NCBI GenBank assembly: GCA_963750045.1
Contig: CAVVPD010000003.1
Location: 434,001 to 498,000, forward strand
Reading direction: 5' to 3'
Length of the DNA: 64,000 nt
DNA from: DASUAS01 sp963750045
Lineage (GTDB): Bacteria > Actinomycetota > Acidimicrobiia > IMCC26256 > DASPTH01
The translations under genes were made by a program, and so were the position numbers. Shown here piece after piece: positions 44,353-52,741 of this stretch; the first letter of the stretch is position 1; each line of letters opens with the position of its first letter. Under the pieces are notes generated by a model that saw only the letters and a program-made list of their open reading frames with translations, was not told the origin of the DNA and searched no databases.

Positions 44353-46373
44353 GCTTCGCGGCGATCAGCTTGACCGCCGCGGTGGCGGCCGGTGTCGGCG
44401 CGGTAAGTGCCGCACTCACGATCGGTCATCCGCGACGACGAACGTTGGGAACCGGGGTGCTGACCGCCGCGTGTGGGATCGCCGGGCTCGTTTCGGCTGC
44501 TGGTGTGCTTGCGACCGGTCGTCCCGTCGAAGCGCACTTCCCACATCTGCTTCCCTTCACCGGGCTCAACTTTCGTCTCGACACGTTCGGCGCGATCTTC
44601 GTGCTGGCCGCCGGAGGCGTCATCACCGCGGCTGCTCTCTACGGAATCGCTTACACGCGGGACCACTTGAGTGGACGCGGGTTCCAGGCTCTCGTACCCG
44701 CCTTCGCGTTGACATTGCTGCTCGTCCCCGCAGCCGACGACGTGTGGACCTTCCTCCTCGTGTGGGAGCTCATGGCGGTCACCTCGCTGCTGCTCGTCAT
44801 GGCCGAACAGCGTCGCACTCCCGCTGCCCGCGACGCCGCGGTGTGGTACGGGGTGATGACGCACCTCGGGTTCATCGCGCTCTTGCTCGCGTTCTCGCTG
44901 CTCGCTGCCCACGCCGGGGATGGAGGTTTCGGGGCGATCGAACGCACGAGCGCATCGATGACACCCGCGACGCGCAGTGTGGTGTTCGTGTTGGCGCTGG
45001 TTGGATTTGGTTCGAAGGCAGGCATGGTGCCGCTTCACGCGTGGCTTCCACGCGCGCACCCGGAGGCACCGAGCCACATCTCGGCGCTCATGTCCGCGGC
45101 AATGGTCAATCTCGGCATCTACGGGATCGTGCGCGTCGGTTTCGGGTTCCTCGGCGGTGGCCCGTCGTGGTGGTGGCTCGTGGTGCTCACACTCGGCGCG
45201 GTCTCGGCTCTCTTCGGGATCCTTCACGCCCTGGCGAGCACCGACCTCAAACGCATGCTCGCCTACTCCACCACAGAGAACATCGGCCTGATCATGATCG
45301 GGATCGGCGCCGCCGGCCTCTTCGCGGCAAACGGGCGTCCCGCCCTCGCCTCCGCGGCTCTCGGCGCGGCCCTGCTCTGGGTGGTCAATCACGCGGCGTT
45401 CAAGGGCCTGTTGTTCCTCGCGGCGGGGTCCGTCGTACGCGCCACCGGCGAGCGAGACCTCGACCGCCTTGGCGGGCTCATGCAGCGCATGCCCGCCACG
45501 GGCGTGTTCTTCATGATCGGGGCCGTCGCGATCATGGCCCTGCCGCCGCTCAACGGCTTCATCAGCGAGTGGCTACTGCTCCAGTCACTCTTCCACGGTG
45601 TCCCCTCACCGGTTGTCATCGTCGCAGTGGCGATTCCGCTCGCGATTGGCGTCGTCGCGCTCACCGCTGGTCTCGCGGCAGCCACGTTCGTCAAAGCTAC
45701 CGGGACCGGATTCCTTGCACTGCCGCGCTCGCCCGAGGCCGCGGCGGCAACGGAATCACCGGGGTCGATGTTGCTCGGCATGGGAGTGCTCGCCTGCGCA
45801 TGCGGGCTCCTTGCAGTCGGTGTCGGCGCGCTCGCACCGGGTTTGGAACGGGCCATCGCGGCGCTGGGTGTTGCAACCCACCGGGCACCGTTTCGAGTTC
45901 AGGACGCGACGTTGAGCATGCCCGGCCAGACCACAGGCACGTCGATCGTGTTACTCGCCGGCGCGCTCGTTGTCGGTACCGCCGTCATCGCCCTCGGACT
46001 GCGGGCACTTCCCGGCGGTGCGCGACGGCGTCGTGCCGAGAACTGGGGATGCGGCCGCACCCAACAGACGGCCCGGATGGAGTACACGGCCTCGTCGTTT
46101 GCCGAACCGTTGGTGCGAGTGTTCGACGACGTGTTGCATCCCGACCTCGACGTCGACGTGACCCATCGCGAGGAGTCGCGGTACTACGTCGAGGCGATCC
46201 GCCTCCACAGCGGCGTCAAGGATGCCGTCGAAGACCGGGTCTACCAACCGGTGCTCCGCGCCATCACGGCGTGGGGTACCGGGGCGCGCAGGATCCAGAA
46301 CGGCAGCGTGCACCGCTACCTCGCGTACGGGTTCGTCGCGCTTGTCGTGTTGTTGCTGGTGGCCACCCGATGA
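44349..46373 (+). CDS. Hydrogenase-4 subunit B-like membrane protein (ND5/ND2 family, Rv0083-like)
   Basis: A 674-residue antiporter-like membrane subunit with about 15 hydrophobic segments. Conserved channel residues are present: glutamate in FLLVWELMAVTSLLL, the broken-helix motif MVPLHAWLPRAHPEAPSHIS, lysine in LASTDLKRMLAYSTTENIGL and NHAAFKGLLFLAAGSVV. The C-terminal soluble piece (RAENWGCGRTQQTARMEYTA) is as in HyfB. GTG 44349 overlaps the previous stop. In M. tuberculosis the matching protein is Rv0083 (about 640 residues). Proton or sodium translocation is inferred from these residues. Confidence 0.93.
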   Translation: MSFAAISLTAAVAAGVGAVSAALTIGHPRRRTLGTGVLTAACGIAGLVSAAGVLATGRPVEAHFPHLLPFTGLNFRLDTFGAIFVLAAGGVITAAALYGIAYTRDHLSGRGFQALVPAFALTLLLVPAADDVWTFLLVWELMAVTSLLLVMAEQRRTPAARDAAVWYGVMTHLGFIALLLAFSLLAAHAGDGGFGAIERTSASMTPATRSVVFVLALVGFGSKAGMVPLHAWLPRAHPEAPSHISALMSAAMVNLGIYGIVRVGFGFLGGGPSWWWLVVLTLGAVSALFGILHALASTDLKRMLAYSTTENIGLIMIGIGAAGLFAANGRPALASAALGAALLWVVNHAAFKGLLFLAAGSVVRATGERDLDRLGGLMQRMPATGVFFMIGAVAIMALPPLNGFISEWLLLQSLFHGVPSPVVIVAVAIPLAIGVVALTAGLAAATFVKATGTGFLALPRSPEAAAATESPGSMLLGMGVLACACGLLAVGVGALAPGLERAIAALGVATHRAPFRVQDATLSMPGQTTGTSIVLLAGALVVGTAVIALGLRALPGGARRRRAENWGCGRTQQTARMEYTASSFAEPLVRVFDDVLHPDLDVDVTHREESRYYVEAIRLHSGVKDAVEDRVYQPVLRAITAWGTGARRIQNGSVHRYLAYGFVALVVLLLVATR

Positions 46374-47317
46374 ACGTCGCACGGGCCGTCGTGCCGATCC
46401 TGCAGGTTCTGCTCGTGGTCGTAGGTGGGCCGCTCCTCATCGGTGTGATCCGGAAGGTTCGAGCACGCCTCGAAGGCCGCGTCGGACCTCCTATTCACCA
46501 GCCGTTGCGAGATCTGCGCAAGCTCTTCACGAAGGAACGCATCGTCCCGGAACACACCAGCTGGGTGTTCGGACTCGCCCCCGCCGTGCTCGTGATGAGC
46601 GCGGTGCTCGCAGCGACACTCGTCCCGCTGATCAGCACACAATCCGCGTTCGCGGGGATCAGCGACTTCATCACGATCGCGGCGGTACTGCTCCTCGGAA
46701 CTGTCGCGCTCGCGTTGGGAGCCCTCGATCCGGGCACCGCGTTCGGCGGCATGGGCGCAAGTCGGGAGATGACCATCGCCGCACTCACCGAGCCGACGCT
46801 GCTGCTGTCGATCGCCGCGATCTCGATCCTGACCGGTACGGCGAATCTCCCGGCGATCGTGTCCGCGACGTTGCACGCACCGGAGACGGTCATCTCCGTC
46901 GGGTATCTCTTGGCGCTCGTCGCCCTCGCGATCGCGACCCTGGCCGAATCGACGCGCTTGCCGGTCGACAACCCCAACACGCATCTCGAGCTGACCATGG
47001 TGCACGAAGCGATGGTGCTCGAGTATGCCGGCCCCGAGCTCGCGCTGGTGGAGACCGGATCGTCGATGCGGCTCATGATCTTTCTCGGGCTGCTCGCGAA
47101 TCTCCTCGTTCCCTGGGGAATCGCGACCAGCTCGAGCGTCGGGGCGCTCGTCGTCGGAGTCCTGTCGTTCGCGCTCAAGATCGTGGTGCTGGCAATGATC
47201 CTCGGTGTCTTCGAGGTCTTCACCGCCAAGGTCCGGCTGTTTCGCGTCCCCGAGCTCCTCGCCCTTTCGTTTGTCCTGTCGTTCCTCGCGGTCATCACCT
47301 CCGTGGTGTATCCGTGA
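46370..47317 (+). CDS. hycD: Hydrogenase-4/formate-hydrogenlyase subunit D-like membrane protein (NuoH family)
   Basis: A 315-residue NuoH-type subunit with about eight membrane segments. Family blocks are RLEGRVGPPIHQPLRDLRKL, EPTLLLSIAAISILTGTAN and TRLPVDNPNTHLELTMVHEA, where acidic residues line the proton and quinone entry. ATGA overlap on the 5' side, GTGA on the 3' side. The size and order match HycD (Rv0084) of M. tuberculosis. It connects the Fe-S subunit to the antiporter-like arm. Confidence 0.93.
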   Translation: MNVARAVVPILQVLLVVVGGPLLIGVIRKVRARLEGRVGPPIHQPLRDLRKLFTKERIVPEHTSWVFGLAPAVLVMSAVLAATLVPLISTQSAFAGISDFITIAAVLLLGTVALALGALDPGTAFGGMGASREMTIAALTEPTLLLSIAAISILTGTANLPAIVSATLHAPETVISVGYLLALVALAIATLAESTRLPVDNPNTHLELTMVHEAMVLEYAGPELALVETGSSMRLMIFLGLLANLLVPWGIATSSSVGALVVGVLSFALKIVVLAMILGVFEVFTAKVRLFRVPELLALSFVLSFLAVITSVVYP

Positions 47318-47973
47318 ACGCGAGCACGTACGCGTCGCTCCTCGATCTGTTCGCGGGCATCGCGCTCATCACCGCCGTCATGACGCTGTGGCGCCGACGA
47401 CTCGTCGCCATCGTCCGACTCCTGGCGGTGCAAGGCGCCGCGGTCGCAGCCACCGGCTTGCTGATCGGCATCGACCGCGGCAACATCGGCACGATCCTGC
47501 TCGCCACGCTGGCCCTCGCCCTCAAGGCCTTCGTGATCCCCGTCGTACTCCTTCGAGTTGTGCAGCGAGGACCGGATACCCGCGAGACCGAACCTCTCGT
47601 GAACGTCTCCGCTTCACTGGTCGCCGCGGCGATGCTCATCACGCTCGCCTTTGCCGCAACCCGCGCCGTCGTGGCACTCTCGTCCGGACCAGAAGCCGCC
47701 GTCATCCCACTCGGCTTTGCGATCGTGCTCATCGGGTTCTTTGCACTCGCGACCCGCCGCAAAGCGCTCTCACAACTCGTCGGGTTCTTCGTCTTCGAGA
47801 ACGGCGTCGCACTCGTCGCGATTCTCGCTGCCGCCGGCGTCGGCATCGTCGTCGAGCTCGGCGTGGCGCTCGACGTGCTCCTCGCCGTACTGGTGCTCCA
47901 GGTTCTGGCCGCCCGGATGCAAGACAAGTTCGGAACGTTGGATCTCGATCATCTCCGAGAGCTGCGCGACTAG
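47314..47973 (+). CDS. hycP: Hydrogenase-4 subunit E-like membrane protein (HycP/HyfE)
   Basis: A 219-residue protein with about seven membrane helices, NuoK-like in its second half (ENGVALVAILAAAGVGIVVE, with a glutamate in a helix). VNASASLVAAAMLI and VVLQVLAARMQ-type ends agree with HyfE. GTG 47314 overlaps the hycD stop and the hycQ ATG directly follows its stop. Same size and place as HycP (Rv0085). Confidence 0.9.
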   Translation: MNASTYASLLDLFAGIALITAVMTLWRRRLVAIVRLLAVQGAAVAATGLLIGIDRGNIGTILLATLALALKAFVIPVVLLRVVQRGPDTRETEPLVNVSASLVAAAMLITLAFAATRAVVALSSGPEAAVIPLGFAIVLIGFFALATRRKALSQLVGFFVFENGVALVAILAAAGVGIVVELGVALDVLLAVLVLQVLAARMQDKFGTLDLDHLRELRD

Positions 47974-49428
47974 ATGTTGCTGCTCGTCGTCCTCGTTCCG
48001 CTCATCCCGGCCGTGGCCGCGGCGATTGTCGGCTGGCGGCCATGGATGGGATGGATCTCCGTCGTCACCTCCGGGCTCCTCGTTGTCGGGGGTGGCTTGC
48101 TCGCGGCTCGCGTTCTCAACGACGGCCCCATGACTTTCGGGACCTTGCTGCGCGCCGACGCGTTGAGCGCGTTCATGGTGATCCTGATCGGGTCGGTCGC
48201 GCTGCTAGCGTCGTGGTTCAGCATCGCGTACCTCGACGCCGAGCTCGCGCACGAACACACGACCGCGCAAGGCGCGCGACTGTACGGAATCTTGGTCAAC
48301 GTGTTCGTCGCGACGATGGTGTTCGCGGTGCTCGCCGCCAACATCGGCGTCATGTGGGTCGCCATCGAAGGGACCACGATCGCCACTGCGTTTCTCGTCG
48401 GACATCGACGCACTCGACTCTCGCTCGAGGCGTCGTGGAAGTACGTCATCCTCGGTTCGGTCGGAATCGTGCTCGCGTTCCTCGGCACGGTGCTCGTCGC
48501 CTACGCCGCCGCGCACACCCACAGCGGCGTCGAGCCAAGTCTCTCGTGGACCTCACTCGTCGAGGTCGGACACCGACTTGACCCCGGCGTCATACGCCTC
48601 GCGGTCGTCTTGCTCTTCCTCGGCTACGGCACCAAAGTTGGCCTCGCTCCGATGCATACATGGCTCCCCGATGCTCACAGCCAGGCACCGGCGCCCGTCT
48701 CGGCGCTCATGTCCGGAGCGTTGCTCTCGGTCGCGTTCTACGCGATCCTCCGAGTCAAGGTCATCGCCGACCTCGCCCTCGGCCCGGATTTCACACGCGC
48801 GCTGCTCGTCGTTGCAGGTCTCCTGTCCCTCGTGGTCGCGACGTCGCTGATCATCGGCCAACGCGACTACAAACGCCTGCTCGCATATTCGAGCATCGAG
48901 CACATGGGGATCATCGCGCTCGCCGCGGCAATCGGCACTCCACTCGCCATGAGCGCCGCGCTCCTCCACATGCTCGCTCACGGCATCGGCAAGGGCGTCG
49001 CCTTCCTGAGCTCAGGAGAGATCGCCCTCACTGATGGCACCACCGCCATCGGAGGAATTCACGGGCTCATCGCGCGTCGCCCGCTCATCGGCATTCCCTT
49101 CGGCCTCGCCCTGCTCGGCCTGCTCGGCTTCCCTCCCTTCGCGCTCTTCCCCACCGAGCTCGCGATCACTCGCGCCGCCTTCGACCAAGGCCTCGGCTGG
49201 GTGATGGCCGTCGCCGCGGCCCTGCTCCTGGTGCTCTTCGGTGCCATCCTCATGCACGCCAAACAGATGCTCCTCGGCCCCTCCGGCGAACGTGATCATC
49301 GGGCGGTGACGAGAGCCGGGTTCGCGGGACCGCTGATCCTCGGGCTTGTCGCCTTCGCCGCGCTCGGCATCTCGATCTGGCCCATCGACCAGCTGCTGCA
49401 CCACGCCGCACGGATCGTGACCGGCTGA
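47974..49428 (+). CDS. hycQ: Hydrogenase-4 subunit F-like antiporter protein (HycQ/HyfF)
   Basis: A 484-residue ND5/ND4-like subunit with about 14 helices. Conserved features are the glutamate in VMWVAIEGTTIATAFLVG, the loop motif APMHTWLPDAHSQAPAPVSA, lysine in GQRDYKRLLAYSSIEHMGII and the histidines in LLHMLAHGIGKGVAF. No horizontal-helix extension is present. The start follows the hycP stop without a gap; one base separates its stop from hycE. It is the second proton-channel subunit of the complex and matches HycQ (Rv0086) in size. Confidence 0.93.
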   Translation: MLLLVVLVPLIPAVAAAIVGWRPWMGWISVVTSGLLVVGGGLLAARVLNDGPMTFGTLLRADALSAFMVILIGSVALLASWFSIAYLDAELAHEHTTAQGARLYGILVNVFVATMVFAVLAANIGVMWVAIEGTTIATAFLVGHRRTRLSLEASWKYVILGSVGIVLAFLGTVLVAYAAAHTHSGVEPSLSWTSLVEVGHRLDPGVIRLAVVLLFLGYGTKVGLAPMHTWLPDAHSQAPAPVSALMSGALLSVAFYAILRVKVIADLALGPDFTRALLVVAGLLSLVVATSLIIGQRDYKRLLAYSSIEHMGIIALAAAIGTPLAMSAALLHMLAHGIGKGVAFLSSGEIALTDGTTAIGGIHGLIARRPLIGIPFGLALLGLLGFPPFALFPTELAITRAAFDQGLGWVMAVAAALLLVLFGAILMHAKQMLLGPSGERDHRAVTRAGFAGPLILGLVAFAALGISIWPIDQLLHHAARIVTG

Positions 49429-49429
49429 C

Positions 49430-50968
49430 ATGACATCGAACGTCACGCCTTCGGATCCGCTTGGCCTCCTACCGCCACTCCCCCAATGCGAACGCGTCGA
49501 CATCCCAGCCGATGCCCTCGTGAGCCTGTTCACCACGTTCCACGAACGGGACTATCGCCTCGCGCTCGCGGCAGCCCACGACGACGGTGACGCACTACGA
49601 ATCGTGTACCTCCTCGTCGCGTCCGCACCCGATCGGCGTGTCGAGCTCGTCGTTCGCCTCGACGCGAAACAGCCGCAGATACCGACCCTCGCGCGGCACT
49701 CGTTTCCCGCAGGCCGATTCGAACGCGAGATGCAAGATCTCTTCGGCCTCCAGCTCGTCGACCATCCTCTTCCCCGCCGTCTCGTGCTGCACCAACACTG
49801 GCCCGAAGGATGGCATCCGATGCGCCACGATGCAGCCCCTACCCCCTCGATGGCCGACACCGGGGAGCCGTACCCTTTCCTCACCGTCGAAGGACCAGGG
49901 GTCTACGAGATCCCCGTCGGACCGGTCCACGCCGGCATCATCGAACCCGGCCACTTTCGCTTCTCCGTCCTCGGCGAGACCATCCTCAACATGAAAGCTC
50001 GCCTCTGGTTCGTCCACAAAGGCATCGAACGCCTCTTCCAGACGCGACCGCCACACGCGGGCGTGGAGCTCGCCGAGCGGATCTCCGGCGACACAGCGGT
50101 CGGCCACAACCTCGCGTACTGCCTCGCGGTCGAGGACGCGCTCGCCTGCCGCGTCCCCCTCGCCGGCCAGCTCCTCCGCGCGGTCCTGCTCGAACTCGAA
50201 CGGCTCTACAACCACACCGCCGACATCGGCGCCTTGTGCAACGACGTTGCCTACAGCATCCTTCACGCGCACGCCCTGCGCGTCCGCGAGCAACTCCTGC
50301 GCCTCAACCAACGCGTGACCGGCCATCGCCTCCTGCGCGGCGCCATCGTCCCCGGCGGCACGACGGTGCAGACCCTGCCGAGCATCAACGAACTCGAAGA
50401 CATCGCCAACGACACCGCCGAGATCAGCGAACTCGCACTCAAGAATGCGACCGTTGTCGACCGCTTCACCGGTACCGCGATCCTCGACCCCCGCAGCGCC
50501 ACGGACCTCGGGACCCTCGGCTACATTGCCCGCGCCTCCGGAATCGACACCGACGCCCGACGCGATCACCCCTTCGTCGACCTCGGCCACGCGCTACGAA
50601 CCCCACTCCGCGCCGAAGGCGACGTCATGGCCAGATTCGTTCTCCGCAGCCAAGAAATCGACGCGTCGCTCACCCTGCTCCGCTCACTACTCGAACAACT
50701 CGACGACCTCCGCGACGCTCCCACGTCGGCCCAACTCGACCCACCGACAACCGCGACAGCGGGCGTCGGAATCACCGAAGCCTGGCGCGGAACACTCACC
50801 CACCGCGTCGAACTCGGACCCGACGGCACACTCACCCGCGTGAAGATCGTCGACCCCTCATTCTTCAACTGGCCCGCCCTCTCGACCTCCCTCCACGACA
50901 CAATCGTCCCCGACTTCCCCCTCGCCAACAAGAGCTTCAACCTCTCCTACGCCGGCAACGACCTCTGA
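49430..50968 (+). CDS. hycE: Hydrogenase-like large subunit lacking NiFe ligands (HycE/Ehr type)
   Basis: A 512-residue fusion of a NuoC-like domain (1-135, motif FEREMQDLFGLQLVDHPLPR) and a NuoD/hydrogenase-large-subunit domain (150-512). In true [NiFe] enzymes two CxxC pairs bind the metal centre. Here the first position reads ERISGDTAVGHNLAY (Ser219, Thr222) and the C-terminal one reads NKSFNLSYAGNDL, so all four cysteines are absent. The rest of the fold is complete and undamaged. This is the pattern of energy-converting hydrogenase-related (Ehr) complexes, whose reaction is not established. It closes the operon and matches HycE (Rv0087, about 492 residues). Confidence 0.93.
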   Translation: MTSNVTPSDPLGLLPPLPQCERVDIPADALVSLFTTFHERDYRLALAAAHDDGDALRIVYLLVASAPDRRVELVVRLDAKQPQIPTLARHSFPAGRFEREMQDLFGLQLVDHPLPRRLVLHQHWPEGWHPMRHDAAPTPSMADTGEPYPFLTVEGPGVYEIPVGPVHAGIIEPGHFRFSVLGETILNMKARLWFVHKGIERLFQTRPPHAGVELAERISGDTAVGHNLAYCLAVEDALACRVPLAGQLLRAVLLELERLYNHTADIGALCNDVAYSILHAHALRVREQLLRLNQRVTGHRLLRGAIVPGGTTVQTLPSINELEDIANDTAEISELALKNATVVDRFTGTAILDPRSATDLGTLGYIARASGIDTDARRDHPFVDLGHALRTPLRAEGDVMARFVLRSQEIDASLTLLRSLLEQLDDLRDAPTSAQLDPPTTATAGVGITEAWRGTLTHRVELGPDGTLTRVKIVDPSFFNWPALSTSLHDTIVPDFPLANKSFNLSYAGNDL

Positions 50969-51008
50969 CGGGCACTCGGCCGATGGTGGACGGTGACCAG
51001 GGGGGACA

Positions 51009-51169
51009 ATGCGATACTCGCGATCGCTCGCCGCGATGGTCATGGCCTTTGCCGTGATCCTGATCGGCGCCGCGCTTCCGGCCGCGAACGCAGCGCGAAG
51101 CCCAAAGCTGCCGACGTGGGGATCACCGACACGCAGATGCGCCTGGCCGTGATCGGGAGATTCAGCTGA
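51009..51169 (+). pseudogene. Substrate-binding protein N-terminal remnant
   Basis: ATG 51009, behind a run of six G, opens MRYSRSLAAMVMAFAVILIG, a normal signal peptide with AANAA cleavage area. After one frame change near 51098 it reads KPKAADVGITDTQMRLAVIG, the first strand of a Peripla_BP_6 protein, then stops at 51169, just before the repeat at 51198. It resembles the intact binding protein that begins at 51408. The rest was lost, probably at the repeat boundary. Confidence 0.7.
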
Positions 51170-51197
51170 GGACGGTGCCCTCCGTGAACTGGACGAC

Positions 51198-51301
51198 GAG
51201 CACACGGAGCAGATTCGAGGCTAGCCGAAATATTCCGTTTGCCCGGTCTAGTCGTCCTGGTGTCCGCAAGGACGTGGGAGTTCGAGTCTCCCCGCTCGCA
51301 C
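51198..51301 (+). repeat. tRNA-Leu-derived direct repeat, copy 2
   Basis: Direct copy of 42964-43065 with about ten mismatches and a 2-base insertion in the anticodon loop (TCTAGTCGT). Variable arm TGTCCGCAAGGAC, T-stem GGGAG..CTCCC with loop TTCGAGT, and CTCGCAC are intact. The T-arm is better paired here than in copy 1. It lies between the binding-protein remnant and the intact binding-protein gene. Confidence 0.8.
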
Positions 51302-51407
51302 TTCGTACCTCTGGCCGAACCGCGGGAAAACTCGGTTTCCTTCCGTGTAGAGTCCCGGATCGGAATCGACGTCCACGGACGTTCCGGAAACCAATTGGGG
51401 GGGACCC

Positions 51408-52655
51408 ATGCACAGCCACACACGTGCTCGCGCCGCGAGCTTCTTCACGCTGCTCATCGCGGCAACGATCGCGGTCGCCGCGTTCGCGGTGCCCGCGCAG
51501 GCCGCGTCCGGCGACAGCGTGCTGGGAACCAAGACCCCGGCCAAGGGCACGCCGGTCAAGATCGGCTTGATCACCGACGGCAAGACGTCGGGGACCGACA
51601 ACTCCATCGAGACGCCGGTCTCCGAGGCCGCGGTCAAGTGGATCAACCGGTACCGCAACGGGGTCGGCGGCCATCCCATCGAGCTCGACATCTGCACCAA
51701 TAACGGCGACCCGAGCAAGAGCGCCGACTGCGCGAACCAGATGATCCAGGACGACGCCGCCGCGGTGGTCTTCGGCTCGAACCAGTTCGCACTGAACGCG
51801 TGGACACCGTTGCACGACGCCGGCATCCCGGTGTTCATCTTCGGGTCCGGCACGTCGGACCTGCTGAAGGACACGGCATCGACCTTCATCTTCGGGTCCG
51901 GTTCGACGTTCGAGAACCTCATCATCAGCGCGGCCAAGGCGCAGAAGACCAAGAAGGCGACCGCGGTCGTGATCGACGTGCCCGCGGCGACGGAGATCTT
52001 CGCCGACACGTCGCCCTACAAGAAGGCCGGCCTCGACTTCTCGATGGTGCCGGTAGCGCTCGGCACCGCCGACATGACGCCACAGATGCAGAAGGTGGTC
52101 ACCGACAACCCCAAGGGCGTGGTGCACGTGGTCGGGAACGACTCGTTCTGCATCGCTGCGTTCAACGGACTGCGCACCGCGGGCTTCGAGGGACAGGTCA
52201 CCGCCATCCCGCAGTGCTTCAGTGACGCGACCCGCACGTCGGTCCCGAAGGACTTCCTCAAGGGCATCAAGATCACGTCGTCGTCGCCGGTCGACAACCC
52301 GAAGGACCCCTCGATCAAGCAGTACTACGCGGTGCTCGACAAGTTCGGGGCGAAGGACGTCGACAAGTCCCGCCAGACCGGTCTGTCGATGTTCCAGGGC
52401 ATCACGGGGTTGAACGTGGCCACGCAGAACCTCAAGGGTGACGCCACGCCGGCGGCCATCATCGCGGCGGCCAAGGCGATGCCGTGGTCGGTGCTCCCCG
52501 GCTCGGGCGGGTACCACATCAGGTGCAACGGTAAGGCGAGCGCGGACCCGCAGTACGCGGCGACGTGCACGAACGCGACGCTCCTGGCCACGCTCGGCGC
52601 CGACGGCAAGGCGATCAAGTACGTGGTCGCAGGCGACGCCCAGATCCCCGCTTGA
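51408..52655 (+). CDS. ABC transporter substrate-binding protein
   Basis: A 415-residue exported Peripla_BP_6 protein. Signal peptide MHSHTRARAASFFTLLIAAT with hydrophobic core and AQA cleavage; mature strand PVKIGLITDGKTSGTDNS; ligand-site segments ELDICTNNGDPSKSADCANQ and VFGSNQFALNAWTPLHDAGI. ATG 51408 follows a GGGGGGGA site. It is the first gene of a complete transporter operon: permease-ATPase fusion 86 bp downstream, then LivF. The ligand is probably a branched-chain amino acid, short amide or organic acid. Confidence 0.92.
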   Translation: MHSHTRARAASFFTLLIAATIAVAAFAVPAQAASGDSVLGTKTPAKGTPVKIGLITDGKTSGTDNSIETPVSEAAVKWINRYRNGVGGHPIELDICTNNGDPSKSADCANQMIQDDAAAVVFGSNQFALNAWTPLHDAGIPVFIFGSGTSDLLKDTASTFIFGSGSTFENLIISAAKAQKTKKATAVVIDVPAATEIFADTSPYKKAGLDFSMVPVALGTADMTPQMQKVVTDNPKGVVHVVGNDSFCIAAFNGLRTAGFEGQVTAIPQCFSDATRTSVPKDFLKGIKITSSSPVDNPKDPSIKQYYAVLDKFGAKDVDKSRQTGLSMFQGITGLNVATQNLKGDATPAAIIAAAKAMPWSVLPGSGGYHIRCNGKASADPQYAATCTNATLLATLGADGKAIKYVVAGDAQIPA

Positions 52656-52666
52656 CACTCGCGCTC

Positions 52667-52697
52667 GGGGCCGGTGGGATCTGATCCCGCCGGTCCC
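52667..52697 (+). terminator. Strong intergenic hairpin between binding protein and permease genes
   Basis: GGGGCCGGTGGGAT at 52667-52680 pairs with ATCCCGCCGGTCCC at 52684-52697 (14 bp, two G-T pairs, loop CTG). It has no T tract. Such stems between binding-protein and permease genes often protect the upstream mRNA and reduce permease expression. Confidence 0.6.
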
Positions 52698-52741
52698 GAC
52701 GCGGCTGTCACCACTCTGATCGGAACGCAGGGGATCACACC

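Noticed and set aside
44201..46369. A plus-strand frame extending far upstream of hycD
   Set aside because: The upstream part is an arginine-rich shadow of the HyfB-like gene. Real hycD sequence begins at ATG 46370.
49430..50968. An active [NiFe] hydrogenase or formate hydrogenlyase
   Set aside because: Both cysteine pairs that hold the NiFe centre are absent, and no maturation genes or HycB/HycF-type ferredoxin subunits are in the operon.
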